The position numbers and the translations under genes were made by a program. A DNA stretch of 64,000 bases from Chitinophagaceae bacterium UBA4411 (GTDB taxonomy: Bacteria > Bacteroidota > Bacteroidia > Chitinophagales > Chitinophagaceae): the NCBI GenBank assembly GCA_002400415.1, contig DGQP01000005.1:225640-289639 (forward strand), read 5' to 3'. Shown here piece by piece: positions 52,862-62,057 of this stretch (position 1 is its first letter; the number at the start of each line of letters is the position of its first letter). The notes beneath the pieces are model-generated. The model was given only the letters and a program-made list of their open reading frames with translations. It searched no databases and was not told the origin of the DNA.

Positions 52862-53341
52862 ATGTCTTATCGTATAGGTTCCGGGGTGGATTTTCACCGT
52901 CTTGCAGAAGGAAGAGCATTGTGGATCGGCGGGGTCAATATTCCTCATTACAAAGGGGCCGTTGGCCACAGCGATGCTGATGTGTTACTGCATGCCATTT
53001 GTGACGCCTTGCTCGGGGCTTTATGCCTGGGCGATATCGGCGTTCATTTCCCTGATACGGATGCTGCGTATAAAAATATTGACAGTAAGATATTATTGCA
53101 AAAAACTATTGATCTCATCAGTAATGAAGGATACTCCGTGGTAAATATTGACAGTACCCTTTGCCTTGAAAATCCCAAAATCAAACCGCATGTGCCTGCT
53201 ATGCAAAAGGTGATTGCAGGCATCGCAGGTATTACAGAGAAAGATATTTCCATTAAAGCGACCACCACGGAGAAAATGGGATTTGCAGGCCGTGAAGAAG
53301 GGCTTATGGCATATGCCACCGTATTACTGCAAAAGAAATAG
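52862..53341 (+). CDS. ispF: 2-C-methyl-D-erythritol 2,4-cyclodiphosphate synthase
   Basis: Fifth enzyme of the MEP isoprenoid pathway. Metal-binding Asp and His are in GSGVDFHRL and GHSDADVLLHAICDALLGAL. The C-terminal KATTTEKMGFAGREEG motif is present. The 159-residue length is exact for the family. It is the first gene after the porV terminator. Confidence 0.96.
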   Translation: MSYRIGSGVDFHRLAEGRALWIGGVNIPHYKGAVGHSDADVLLHAICDALLGALCLGDIGVHFPDTDAAYKNIDSKILLQKTIDLISNEGYSVVNIDSTLCLENPKIKPHVPAMQKVIAGIAGITEKDISIKATTTEKMGFAGREEGLMAYATVLLQKK

Positions 53342-53381
53342 GCACTGTTTTATCCCCTGAAAACCTTTAGCTTTCATCCTT

Positions 53382-53389
53382 TATCTTTG
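53382..53389 (+). promoter_or_regulatory. -7 promoter element of dut
   Basis: TATCTTTG, a perfect TAnnTTTG, only 4 bp before the dut ATG, so a leaderless transcript is predicted. Confidence 0.4.
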
Positions 53390-53393
53390 CCGC

Positions 53394-53837
53394 ATGCCGG
53401 CTATCAACGTAAAGATTATCAACACATCTTCGAATGCACTGCCCGAATATGCCACCGCCGGTGCTTCCGGTATGGATATCCGGGCTTATCTTGATGAAGC
53501 TATTACCCTGGAACCAATGGAAAGAACTTTGATACCGACCGGCCTTTTTATTGAATTGCCCGCAGGTTATGAGGTACAAATTCGTCCAAGAAGCGGATTG
53601 GCTGTCAAACAGGGTATTACCTGTTTGAACACGCCGGGAACCATTGATGCAGATTACCGGGGAGAAATTAAGATTATTTTGATCAACCTTTCTGCCGAAA
53701 GCCAGGTCATTCATCCGGGTGACCGTATTGCACAAATGGTGCTGCAATCCGTTGAAAAAATCAGCTGGGTAATCACGAAGCAGATAGAAGCTACAGAAAG
53801 AAATGCCGGCGGATTCGGTCATACCGGCAAACAATAA
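53394..53837 (+). CDS. dut: dUTP diphosphatase
   Basis: Trimeric dUTPase that hydrolyses dUTP to dUMP. The five motifs are seen in order: [45 protein letters not shown] and the flexible end [11 protein letters not shown]. 147 residues. It is 9 bp upstream of a DUF4292 lipoprotein gene, a common pair in Bacteroidota. Confidence 0.96.
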   Translation: MPAINVKIINTSSNALPEYATAGASGMDIRAYLDEAITLEPMERTLIPTGLFIELPAGYEVQIRPRSGLAVKQGITCLNTPGTIDADYRGEIKIILINLSAESQVIHPGDRIAQMVLQSVEKISWVITKQIEATERNAGGFGHTGKQ

Positions 53838-53846
53838 ACGTTAATA

Positions 53847-54665
53847 ATGATCAGATTTCTTTTTATACTAACAGCAGCAATATCATTACTGGGTTCCTGC
53901 CGTTCCACCCGAAAGATACAAACAGCAGTAGCTCCAAGAGATACTGCTGTAATCGTAATCAAACCCAAAGACACATCCCGGGATGATTCAATTCGCTTCA
54001 TCAGCGAAACATTCAGTGGTATTCAAAAGAACAGAATACCGTTCACTACTTTTTCGGCTAAAGTAGATGTGGATTATCATGATGCGGATGGAAAAAAATA
54101 CAACGTTACCGCACATATCCGTATGCAAAAAGATAGTGTGATCTGGATATCTGTAAGAGCTATATTGGGTATTGAAGGTTTGAGAGCATATATCACCAAA
54201 GATTCTGTAAAGCTATTAGACAAACAGAATAATGTTTATACTGCCCGGAGTGTATCCTACCTGCAGGACGTGACTGCGCTACCGCTTGGTCTTACTTCTT
54301 TACAGGACCTGTTTTTGGGAAACCCCGTTTTTCTTGATAGTAATATTGTTTCTTACAGCCAGAATAATGATGCGATCACTTTGCTCAGTATCAGCGAATT
54401 TTTTAAGAACCTGTTCACTGTTGATAAAAATGGGAAACTGGTGCAGGCCAGCAAGCTGGATGATGTGGATGAGTTGCGAAACCGTACCTGTTATCTCACC
54501 TACAGTGATTATGAGAATAAGAAAGGGGTCAGCTTTGCTACCAAAAGACAGATAACAGTCACGGAAAAGAAGAAACTGGATATAAAAATGGATTTCAAAC
54601 AGTATGATTTTAATGAAACGTTAAGCTTCCCTTTTTCGGTGCCTAAAAATTATAAATTGAATTGA
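53847..54665 (+). CDS. DUF4292 family lipoprotein
   Basis: 272 residues with a lipobox (ISLLGSCRSTRK). The body is beta-rich, with DSVIWISVRAILGIEGLRAYI and a late FSFPVP-like end (SFPFSVPKNYKLN). It resembles LolB/LppX-type folds in strand pattern, as described for DUF4292. It lies between dut and an EnvC-like gene, a conserved order in Bacteroidota that suggests an envelope assembly role. No defined function. Confidence 0.82.
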   Translation: MIRFLFILTAAISLLGSCRSTRKIQTAVAPRDTAVIVIKPKDTSRDDSIRFISETFSGIQKNRIPFTTFSAKVDVDYHDADGKKYNVTAHIRMQKDSVIWISVRAILGIEGLRAYITKDSVKLLDKQNNVYTARSVSYLQDVTALPLGLTSLQDLFLGNPVFLDSNIVSYSQNNDAITLLSISEFFKNLFTVDKNGKLVQASKLDDVDELRNRTCYLTYSDYENKKGVSFATKRQITVTEKKKLDIKMDFKQYDFNETLSFPFSVPKNYKLN

Positions 54666-54750
54666 CCGATAAAATTTATTTTGCAGCCTGCCGTTATACC
54701 CAGGCATCTTTCCGCACCCTGTTTTATTCACCCACATCCTGATATAAGCT

Positions 54751-56091
54751 ATGAAGAAAAACATCCTCCTCACCCTGCTTATTGTAACCGGTGGAATTTT
54801 TACTGCCCATGCACAACCGCAGGACAAAGCCCAGCTGGAAAAAGAGAGACAGGAAATCCAGAAAGAGTTGAAAGAAATGCAGGGTATGTATGACCAGATC
54901 AAGGGTAAAAGTAAACAGGCTCTCAGCCAGCTGAGTGTACTGAACCGGAAGATCAGCCTGCAGGAACGGTATATCAACAGCATCAATAAAGAGATCAAAA
55001 TGATTGACGATGATCTTTATCTCAGTAACCTGGAGATTTACCGCCTCACGAAACAGCTGGATACACTAAAGACGGAATATGCAAGAACCGTGGTATATGC
55101 GTATAAAAACAGGAGTTCCTATGATTACCTGAACTTTATTTTTTCAGCAGGTAGTTTTAATGATGCGATTAAAAGAATCACTTACCTGAAAAGCTACCGG
55201 GCATATCGCCTGAAGCAGGTAAATACAATACTGGAAACACAGGACCTGATTGCCAAACGTAAAGAGCAGCAAATTGGCCGTAAAGAACAAAAAAATGTGG
55301 CATTGCAGAACCAGACCAAGGAAAAAGTGGTGCTGGATGTGGAGAAAAAGGAAAAAGGAGCTGTACTGAACCAGTTAAAATCACAGGAAAAAGACCTTCA
55401 AAAACAGATAGCTGCCAAGAAGAAAAAGGACAAGGACCTGAATAATGCAATCATGGCCATTATACGCCGGGAAATTAAAGCCGCAGAGGATAAAGCAAAA
55501 GCAGATGCACTAGCAGCGAAGAAAAAAGCTGATGAAGATGCAAAAAAGAATACCCCGGTTACTAATACAAATACGGGAGCAACTAACCAAGCTACAGTAA
55601 CAACACCTGTGGTAACAAAACCTGCGGAGGTCACTAAGAAGCCGGCCAGCTATTTGGAACTAAATGCAAAGGATGTGGCATTGGGCGGGGATTTCCTGAA
55701 GAGTAAAGGAAGGCTGCCCTGGCCGGTTGACAATGGAGTTCCATCTATCCATTTTGGCCCTTACAGTATTGAAGGAACCTTATTAAAAGGTGATAATCCC
55801 GGAGTTACTATTTCAACACAAGTTGGTGCAACAGTAAAAGCTGTTTTTGATGGTGATGTGGTTGGTGTATATAATTTAGGAGATGGTATGGCGGTTACTA
55901 TTCGGCACGGTAAATATTTTACCACCTACAGTAATTTATCTTCCACCACGGTAAAAAAGGGAGATGCTGTTAAAACCGGTTCGCCTATTGGCCGTGCAGG
56001 CCGTGATGAAGAAAGCGGCAGCGGGCAAATTGATTTTATCCTGATGATTGAAACAAAGAATGTAAACCCGGAACCCTGGCTACGCCGTTAA
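54751..56091 (+). CDS. EnvC-like murein hydrolase activator (coiled coil + degenerate LytM)
   Basis: Signal peptide (ILLTLLIVTGGIFTAHAQ), long coiled coil at about residues 25-240, a low-complexity Ala/Lys/Thr linker, and a C-terminal LytM (M23) domain. In the LytM domain the usual zinc-ligand Asp (GID) is replaced (PGVTIST), and the usual HxH end appears as HGKYFTTYSNL, with Asn for the second His. It therefore probably lacks hydrolase activity and, like EnvC, activates a separate amidase in cell division. A terminator follows. Confidence 0.82.
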   Translation: MKKNILLTLLIVTGGIFTAHAQPQDKAQLEKERQEIQKELKEMQGMYDQIKGKSKQALSQLSVLNRKISLQERYINSINKEIKMIDDDLYLSNLEIYRLTKQLDTLKTEYARTVVYAYKNRSSYDYLNFIFSAGSFNDAIKRITYLKSYRAYRLKQVNTILETQDLIAKRKEQQIGRKEQKNVALQNQTKEKVVLDVEKKEKGAVLNQLKSQEKDLQKQIAAKKKKDKDLNNAIMAIIRREIKAAEDKAKADALAAKKKADEDAKKNTPVTNTNTGATNQATVTTPVVTKPAEVTKKPASYLELNAKDVALGGDFLKSKGRLPWPVDNGVPSIHFGPYSIEGTLLKGDNPGVTISTQVGATVKAVFDGDVVGVYNLGDGMAVTIRHGKYFTTYSNLSSTTVKKGDAVKTGSPIGRAGRDEESGSGQIDFILMIETKNVNPEPWLRR

Positions 56092-56113
56092 CGTATGTGC
56101 ATATTATAAAATA

Positions 56114-56141
56114 AAAGGCCCTCAAACGAGGGCCTTTATTC
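56114..56141. terminator. Bidirectional terminator between EnvC-like and bshA genes
   Basis: A 10 bp stem (AAAGGCCCTC with GAGGGCCTTT) with loop AAAC, A-rich and T-rich sides, between convergent stop codons. Confidence 0.85.
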
Positions 56142-57260
56142 TTAGAGAAATCTTTCATACAGCTTTTCATACAGCGGAATAATATTCCCAATGTCGTACT
56201 GCTTTGCATACCGGGCAGCCCTTTCTTTAAATCCTTTTAATATTTTATCATCTTTTAAGATCATCAGTGCATTCCGGCTCATGCTTGTCACATCACCCAC
56301 ATCAGCCATATAGCCGGTTTCACCATCAGTGATAATTTCTTTCAGGCCACCTGCATTCGTTGATATAACAGGGACACCGGCTGCCATTGCTTCCAGTGCC
56401 GCCAGGCCAAAACTCTCATATTCTGATGTCAGTAAAAACAGGTCAGCGATGGCCAGGATATCTTCCATTTGTTCCTGTTTGCCCACAAAGCGGATCTCAT
56501 CACAAACGCCCAGTTCTCTTGCCAGGTCCTCGGCCGTCGGCCGTTCAGGTCCGTCACCCACAAATAATAATTTAGCCGGTATTTCTTTTCTTACTTCCGC
56601 AAATATCTTCACCACATCCTGCACTCTTTTTACCTTCCTGAAATTAGATGCATGCATTAATATTTTCTCGCCGTTGGGAGCAATTACTTTCCGGAATGCA
56701 TCAATAGGCTTGCGGCTGAAACGTTGCACATCCACAAAATTGTAAATTACCTCAATCTCTTTTTCGATATGAAATGTCCTGAAGGTTTCATCCCGCAGGT
56801 CATTGGACACGGCTGTGATCGCATCACTCTGGTTAATAGAAAATGCGACAACCGGTGCATAGGTCTTGTCTCTTCCCACCAGGGTGATATCGGTTCCGTG
56901 TAATGTAGTGATGACAGGTATGCTCTTCCCTTCTTCTTTTAATATTTGTTTGGCCATATAGGCTGCTGAAGCATGAGGTATGGCATAATGTACATGCAGC
57001 AGGTCCAGGTTATTATTCTTGATCACATCCACCATGGTACTGGCCAGGGCCGTTTCATAAGGCGGGTAATCAAATAACGGGTAGGTAGGCACCTGCACTT
57101 CATGGTAAAATATATTAGGCAGGAACCCGTTCAGCCTTACCGGTTGCTGGTAGGTAATAAAATGCACCATATGTCCTTCCTGTGCCAGGGCCTTTCCTAA
57201 TTCTGTCGCCAGCACTCCACTGCCACCAAAAGTGGGATAACAAACAATTCCAATTCGCAT
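56142..57260 (-). CDS. bshA: N-acetyl-alpha-D-glucosaminyl L-malate synthase BshA
   Basis: First enzyme of bacillithiol synthesis, a GT4 glycosyltransferase that joins GlcNAc to malate. It is 372 residues and starts MRIGIVCYPTFGGSGVLATELG, the BshA hallmark. HVHYAIPHASAAYMA, TLHGTDITLVG and the donor motif SEYESFGLAALEAMAAGVPV are present. Bacillithiol would be the low-molecular-weight thiol that accepts sulfane sulfur in this organism, linking the gene to the sulfur island. Confidence 0.92.
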   Translation of the reverse strand: MRIGIVCYPTFGGSGVLATELGKALAQEGHMVHFITYQQPVRLNGFLPNIFYHEVQVPTYPLFDYPPYETALASTMVDVIKNNNLDLLHVHYAIPHASAAYMAKQILKEEGKSIPVITTLHGTDITLVGRDKTYAPVVAFSINQSDAITAVSNDLRDETFRTFHIEKEIEVIYNFVDVQRFSRKPIDAFRKVIAPNGEKILMHASNFRKVKRVQDVVKIFAEVRKEIPAKLLFVGDGPERPTAEDLARELGVCDEIRFVGKQEQMEDILAIADLFLLTSEYESFGLAALEAMAAGVPVISTNAGGLKEIITDGETGYMADVGDVTSMSRNALMILKDDKILKGFKERAARYAKQYDIGNIIPLYEKLYERFL

Positions 57261-57374
57261 AATTGATTCAAATGGTTTCCGAAGGTAACAGTTTTGCCGG
57301 ACGAAGGTTTACCATTCATCTTAAATCTTTATTTTCACTGCTCCGATCAGTTAACTTTAGCAAAACAGATGCAC

Positions 57375-58775
57375 ATGAAAAAATGGTTATTTTTTCCTCT
57401 TTTCGTAATGACAGGCGCAGCAGTTAGTGCCCAGCAGGAAGACTCAGCGATGATCAAACGTATCTCTGATGAGATTTTAACCCAAGGCAGGGCCTATGAA
57501 AACCTGCGCCACCTGACAAAGAAGATCGGTAGCAGGCTGGCGGGTTCGGCAGGGATGGTAAAGGCTGAACAGTGGGGACTGAAAATGATGCAGGAGAGTG
57601 GTGCGGATAAAGCCTGGTTGCAGGAATGTATGGTGCCGCATTGGGTACGGGGTGGGAAAGACGAGATGTGGTATTCACAAATTATCTCGGGTAAGAATCC
57701 TAAAATGCCTGACGCAAGATTAATGAGAAGGGATTTAGATGTTATTGCATTGGGCAATTCAATGGGAACCGGCAAAGCAGGAATATCGGCTGAGGTATTA
57801 TTGGTAAATTCTTTTGATGAACTGGAGAGTAAAAAAGACCAGGTAAAAGATAAGATCGTGTTTTATAACTATAAATTCAACGATACTTATATACAAACTT
57901 TTCTTGCATACAGGGATGCAGGTCAGTACCGCGGGCAGGGTCCCAGCCGGGCCGCCAAATACGGGGCAAAAGCGGTTATTGTAAGAAGCATGAGCCATGC
58001 GGCGGATAATAACCCGCATACGGGAGCTACCAGGTATGACAGTGCTTACGACAAAATTCCTGCTGTGGCAATCGGTTTGAGGGATGCTGACTGGCTGAGC
58101 GAACAAGCCGCGAAAGGAACGGTGAAAGTATCGCTGAAAACAAACGGCCATTTCTTACCCGATACGATCGGGCACAATGTGATCGGTGAATTAAAAGGAA
58201 GTGAATATCCTGATGAGATCATTGTGGTGGGTGGCCACCTTGACAGCTGGGATAATTGCGAAGGTGCTCATGATGACGGAGCAGGCTGTGTACAGACGAT
58301 GGAAATATTAAGAGCTTTTAAAGCTATTGGTTATACGCCAAAGAGAACGATCCGCTTTGTTCTTTTTGCCAATGAAGAAAACGGTCTGCGGGGTGGGAAT
58401 AAATATGCTGAAGAAGCGAAGGCCAAAGGAGAAAAACACATTTTCGCCATCGAAAGTGATGCGGGTGGATTTACTCCCCGTAGTCTTGGGTTTACATTAC
58501 CGGATGACAAGTTTGCAAAAGTGCTGCAGTGGAAGCCGTTGATTGCTCCCTATGGATGTACTGAATTTCAGAAAGGAGGGGGCGGCGCTGATATTGGTCC
58601 GTTAGCACGGGTACAGGGAACTCCAACCGGCAGCCTGAATCCGGATTCTCAACGTTACTTCGATATTCATCATGCCAGAAGCGATGTGTTTGAAGCCGTC
58701 AATAAGAGAGAGCTTGAATTAGGTGCAGTGAATATGGCGGCTATTATTTACCTGATTGATAAATACGGTTTGTAA
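57375..58775 (+). CDS. Secreted M28 family metallopeptidase
   Basis: 467 residues. A signal peptide (MKKWLFFPLFVMTGAAVSAQ) is followed by a PA-like insert, then an M28 zinc peptidase core: GGHLDSWDNCEGAHDDGAG, FVLFANEENGLRGG, AIESDAGGF and the last ligand HHARSDVFEAV. It resembles plasma-glutamate-carboxypeptidase-like aminopeptidases. The ATG at 57375 starts the signal peptide directly; ATG 57369 is also possible. The longer frame to 57294 is not supported. Confidence 0.87.
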   Translation: MKKWLFFPLFVMTGAAVSAQQEDSAMIKRISDEILTQGRAYENLRHLTKKIGSRLAGSAGMVKAEQWGLKMMQESGADKAWLQECMVPHWVRGGKDEMWYSQIISGKNPKMPDARLMRRDLDVIALGNSMGTGKAGISAEVLLVNSFDELESKKDQVKDKIVFYNYKFNDTYIQTFLAYRDAGQYRGQGPSRAAKYGAKAVIVRSMSHAADNNPHTGATRYDSAYDKIPAVAIGLRDADWLSEQAAKGTVKVSLKTNGHFLPDTIGHNVIGELKGSEYPDEIIVVGGHLDSWDNCEGAHDDGAGCVQTMEILRAFKAIGYTPKRTIRFVLFANEENGLRGGNKYAEEAKAKGEKHIFAIESDAGGFTPRSLGFTLPDDKFAKVLQWKPLIAPYGCTEFQKGGGGADIGPLARVQGTPTGSLNPDSQRYFDIHHARSDVFEAVNKRELELGAVNMAAIIYLIDKYGL

Positions 58776-58880
58776 TAACTAACATTGAATAACTGGTTTG
58801 TCGTTTCCTGTAGGCAGTGGAGTACTTAAGTCGAAAAATAATTTCTTTGTTACGTATCATAATGTAATGCTGCTAAAAAA

Positions 58881-60212
58881 CTAAGCCAGCAGCTTATCCA
58901 ACGCTGCTTTTACTTCAGAAAAAGGGAAAGCTCCGATTGTTTTATCCATTTGTTCCCGGATAGCTGTTGTGCAAAGATTACCAATACTGCCTTCGTGAGT
59001 ATGGTGAATACTGGTTGTATAAGTAAAATTTCCGGCTTCAATATCAAGCCCCACTTTCTTATAAGCATCCCGGAACGCCATTCCCGTATTGACCAGCTTA
59101 TTCACTTCCTCCACACTAAAGAGATATCTGTATTTCTCATCGGCCAGGATATTTTCTTTTACTTTTATATTCGAAAGCAGGAGGCTGGCCATTTCAATAC
59201 AACCTTTCAGGGTTTTAAATGCCGGGAATAAATGCTCTTTTAATAATTGCAGGTCACGGTGGTAGCCAGAAGGAAGATTGGTTGTCATCATCGTGATCTC
59301 ATTCGGCAGAGCCTTGATACGGTTACAATAAGAGCGGATCAGTTCAAATACGTCAGGATTTTTTTTGTGTGGCATGATGCTGCTGCCGGTGGTCAGCTCG
59401 GCCGGGAAAGAAATAAATCCAAAATTCTGGTTAAGGTATAAGCAGGCATCCATACTGAATTTTGCAAGCGTATCAGCTACATTAGCCAGTGATTGCGCCA
59501 CGATGCGTTCTGCTTTGCCTCTTCCCATCTGGGCATATACTACGTTATAATTAAGATCAGCAAAACCCAGGAGCTTTGTTGTTAATGCCCGGTTGATCGG
59601 GAAGGAAGAACCATAACCGGCTGCAGATCCCAGCGGGTTTTTGTTAACCACATCATAAGCTGATCTGATCGTTATTACATCATCCACCAGGCTTTCCGCA
59701 TAGGCTCCCAGCCACAAGCCAAAGGAAGAAGGCATGGCTAACTGGAAATGTGTATAGCCTGGTAACAGGTGGCTTTTATATTTTTCGCTTTGTGTTTGTA
59801 ATAATTCAAAAAATGGCTGTATGACTTTCACCAGTTCTTCCAGTTCATTCCGGAGAAATAGTTTTACATCCACCAGCACCTGGTCATTACGGCTGCGGGC
59901 CGAATGGATCTTTTTTCCGGTATCTCCCAGTTTTTGCGTCAATAACAATTCCACCTGAGAGTGAATATCCTCCACATTGTCCCGGAGGGTAAAATCACCC
60001 TGCTGTACCTGTTTATAGATAGCTTTTAATTCTTTTTGTAATTGCGCCAATTCTTCTTTATCAAGGAGGCCAACAGATTCCAGCATTTCAATATGTGCCA
60101 GGGATCCCAATACGTCAAACGCAGCAAGGTACATATCCATTTCCCGGTCTTTACCAACCGTAAACACTTCCACCTCTTTTAATGACGTTTTATCTTTTTG
60201 CCAGAGCTTCAT
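58881..60212 (-). CDS. argH: Argininosuccinate lyase
   Basis: Last enzyme of arginine synthesis, cleaving argininosuccinate to arginine and fumarate. The signature TTGSSIMPHKKNPDVFELIR and the early HSARSRNDQV are present. 443 residues. Its start overlaps the end of the upstream deacylase gene by 4 bp (ATGA), so it is translationally coupled. It is last in the arg operon. The catalytic Ser in GSSIMP is intact. Confidence 0.94.
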   Translation of the reverse strand: MKLWQKDKTSLKEVEVFTVGKDREMDMYLAAFDVLGSLAHIEMLESVGLLDKEELAQLQKELKAIYKQVQQGDFTLRDNVEDIHSQVELLLTQKLGDTGKKIHSARSRNDQVLVDVKLFLRNELEELVKVIQPFFELLQTQSEKYKSHLLPGYTHFQLAMPSSFGLWLGAYAESLVDDVITIRSAYDVVNKNPLGSAAGYGSSFPINRALTTKLLGFADLNYNVVYAQMGRGKAERIVAQSLANVADTLAKFSMDACLYLNQNFGFISFPAELTTGSSIMPHKKNPDVFELIRSYCNRIKALPNEITMMTTNLPSGYHRDLQLLKEHLFPAFKTLKGCIEMASLLLSNIKVKENILADEKYRYLFSVEEVNKLVNTGMAFRDAYKKVGLDIEAGNFTYTTSIHHTHEGSIGNLCTTAIREQMDKTIGAFPFSEVKAALDKLLA

Positions 60213-61279
60213 ACAATTTTATTTAAGAGCTGTATGTACAATTCAATCCCTTTACTGATCTCGTCTATATAAATATACTCATCAGCAGTGTGACTTCTTG
60301 CACTGTCACCAGGTCCCATTTTTAGCGAAGGGAATGGCATCAGGGCTTTATCGGAAGTGGTGGGTGAGCCATAGTAGGTCCTGCCCAGTGCTGTTCCGGC
60401 CTTCACCAGGGGGTGATCTATTGGAATAGAGGTGGAACGAAGCCGGGTGCTCCTTGCTTTTACCTCACTTTGCACGTTTGCGTTAATAATAGCAATCACT
60501 TCTTCAAAACTGTACAGTTCATTGATCCGGGTATCGACAACAAATTTGCAAACAGCCGGCACTACATTATGCGCTTTATTTTCTGTTTCGATAACCGTTA
60601 CATTCATTTTTGAGGAGCCCAGTAATTCCGATACTTTATCAAACTGATAGTTTTTAAACCATTCAATATCCTGTAATACTTTATAAATGGCATTTTCTCC
60701 TTCGTTGCGGGCTGCATGACCCGCTCTGCCATGGCTAAAACAGTCAAGCACCATCAGCCCTCTTTCAGCAACGGCCATTTGCATCTGTGTGGGTTCGCCA
60801 ACGATGGCGCAATCAATTTTCGGTAAATAAGGCAGTGTATATTCAATTCCCCCCGTGCCGGATATTTCTTCTTCTGCTGTGGCAGCAATGATAATATTAT
60901 AAGCCAGTTCTTTCTTCTCATAGAAATGAAGGAAAGTTGCAATGAGAGAAACAAGGCAACCACCCGCATCATTACTGCCAAGGCCATATAACTTTCCTTC
61001 TTCAACAACAGGAGAGAAAGGGTCTTTGGTGTACTGCGGATTTGGTTTTACCGTATCGTGATGAGAATTAAGCAGGATCGTTGGCTTTTGTTCATCGTAG
61101 TGTTTATTCAGGGCAAAAACATTGTTACCAACCCGTGTGTGTTCAATATTTTTTTCTCCCAGGAAGCGGCAAAGAAGGCCAGCGGTCTGGTCTTCTTCTT
61201 TACTGAAAGAAGGGGTTGCGATCAGTTCTTTTAAAAGAGTGATTGCATTTTCCTGTAGTATGTTTAGCTCTTTATTCAT
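60209..61279 (-). CDS. argE: M20 family N-acyl-citrulline/ornithine deacylase
   Basis: Zinc peptidase of 356 residues. Metal ligands are visible in LLNSHHDTVKPN, GSNDAGGCLVS, ATAEEEISGTGG and GEPTQ. Since the operon encodes an N-acylornithine carbamoyltransferase rather than classical ArgF, the natural substrate is probably N-acylcitrulline (succinyl or acetyl), as in other Bacteroidota. It overlaps argB by 8 bp and argH by 4 bp. Confidence 0.88.
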   Translation of the reverse strand: MNKELNILQENAITLLKELIATPSFSKEEDQTAGLLCRFLGEKNIEHTRVGNNVFALNKHYDEQKPTILLNSHHDTVKPNPQYTKDPFSPVVEEGKLYGLGSNDAGGCLVSLIATFLHFYEKKELAYNIIIAATAEEEISGTGGIEYTLPYLPKIDCAIVGEPTQMQMAVAERGLMVLDCFSHGRAGHAARNEGENAIYKVLQDIEWFKNYQFDKVSELLGSSKMNVTVIETENKAHNVVPAVCKFVVDTRINELYSFEEVIAIINANVQSEVKARSTRLRSTSIPIDHPLVKAGTALGRTYYGSPTTSDKALMPFPSLKMGPGDSARSHTADEYIYIDEISKGIELYIQLLNKIV

Positions 61280-62057
61280 TGACTATACTTGTTCCGGAAC
61301 TGCCGCTGATCAACTGGTCTAATTGCTCTGCTTTCCCGATGACGACTTTCCGCACCCCGCTGTTCAAAGCGGCAAATGCATTATCTAATTTCGGGATCAT
61401 ACCGGCAAAGATTTTCTGTCTGGCTTTCAATTGCTGGTAATATGCAGGGTCAATTTGCGGAATGACTGTACTGTCATCTTCAGCATTCAGCAGCACACCG
61501 CTTTTTTCAAAGGAGTAGATCAGTTCCACATCGAATAATTTACTCATGCCTTTTGCCAGTTCCTGCGCAATAGTGTCAGCATTGGTATTGAGCAATTGCC
61601 CCTGCTGATCATGGGTAACCGGGGCGAATACAATAGCGATATTTTGCTCCAGCAGTGTTTTGATCAGGGTAGTATTAATAGCATCCACATCGCCAACATA
61701 ACCATAGTCTATTACCGGGTGCCGGCGTTTGTGGGCAAGAATGGCATCACCATCCGCACCGCAAAGCCCGATAGCGTTACAATTCTTAGCCTGTAATTGG
61801 GCTACTATGTTTTTATTGACATAGCCGGCATAAACCATCGTAACGACCTTCAGGGTTTCTGCATCAGTAATCCTTCTGCCATCCACCAACTGCTGTTCGA
61901 TGCCTAACTTCTCTGCCAGGCGGGTGGCTAATTTTCCGCCACCATGTACCAATATCTTTTTAGCTGTGATATCAGCAAAGGAGTGCAGGAAGGAAGCCAG
62001 TTTAGCTTCATCATCAATGATATTCCCGCCGATTTTTATAATATATAATTTATCCAT
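61272..62057 (-). CDS. argB: N-acylglutamate kinase
   Basis: Amino acid kinase of 261 residues that phosphorylates N-acetylglutamate (or N-succinylglutamate in the succinylated pathway). It starts LYIIKIGGNIIDD, with LVHGGGKLATRLAEKLGI and LNTNADTIAQELA as expected. It overlaps both neighbours by 8 bp. Whether it prefers the acetyl or succinyl substrate cannot be told from sequence alone. Confidence 0.92.
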   Translation of the reverse strand: MDKLYIIKIGGNIIDDEAKLASFLHSFADITAKKILVHGGGKLATRLAEKLGIEQQLVDGRRITDAETLKVVTMVYAGYVNKNIVAQLQAKNCNAIGLCGADGDAILAHKRRHPVIDYGYVGDVDAINTTLIKTLLEQNIAIVFAPVTHDQQGQLLNTNADTIAQELAKGMSKLFDVELIYSFEKSGVLLNAEDDSTVIPQIDPAYYQQLKARQKIFAGMIPKLDNAFAALNSGVRKVVIGKAEQLDQLISGSSGTSIVNE

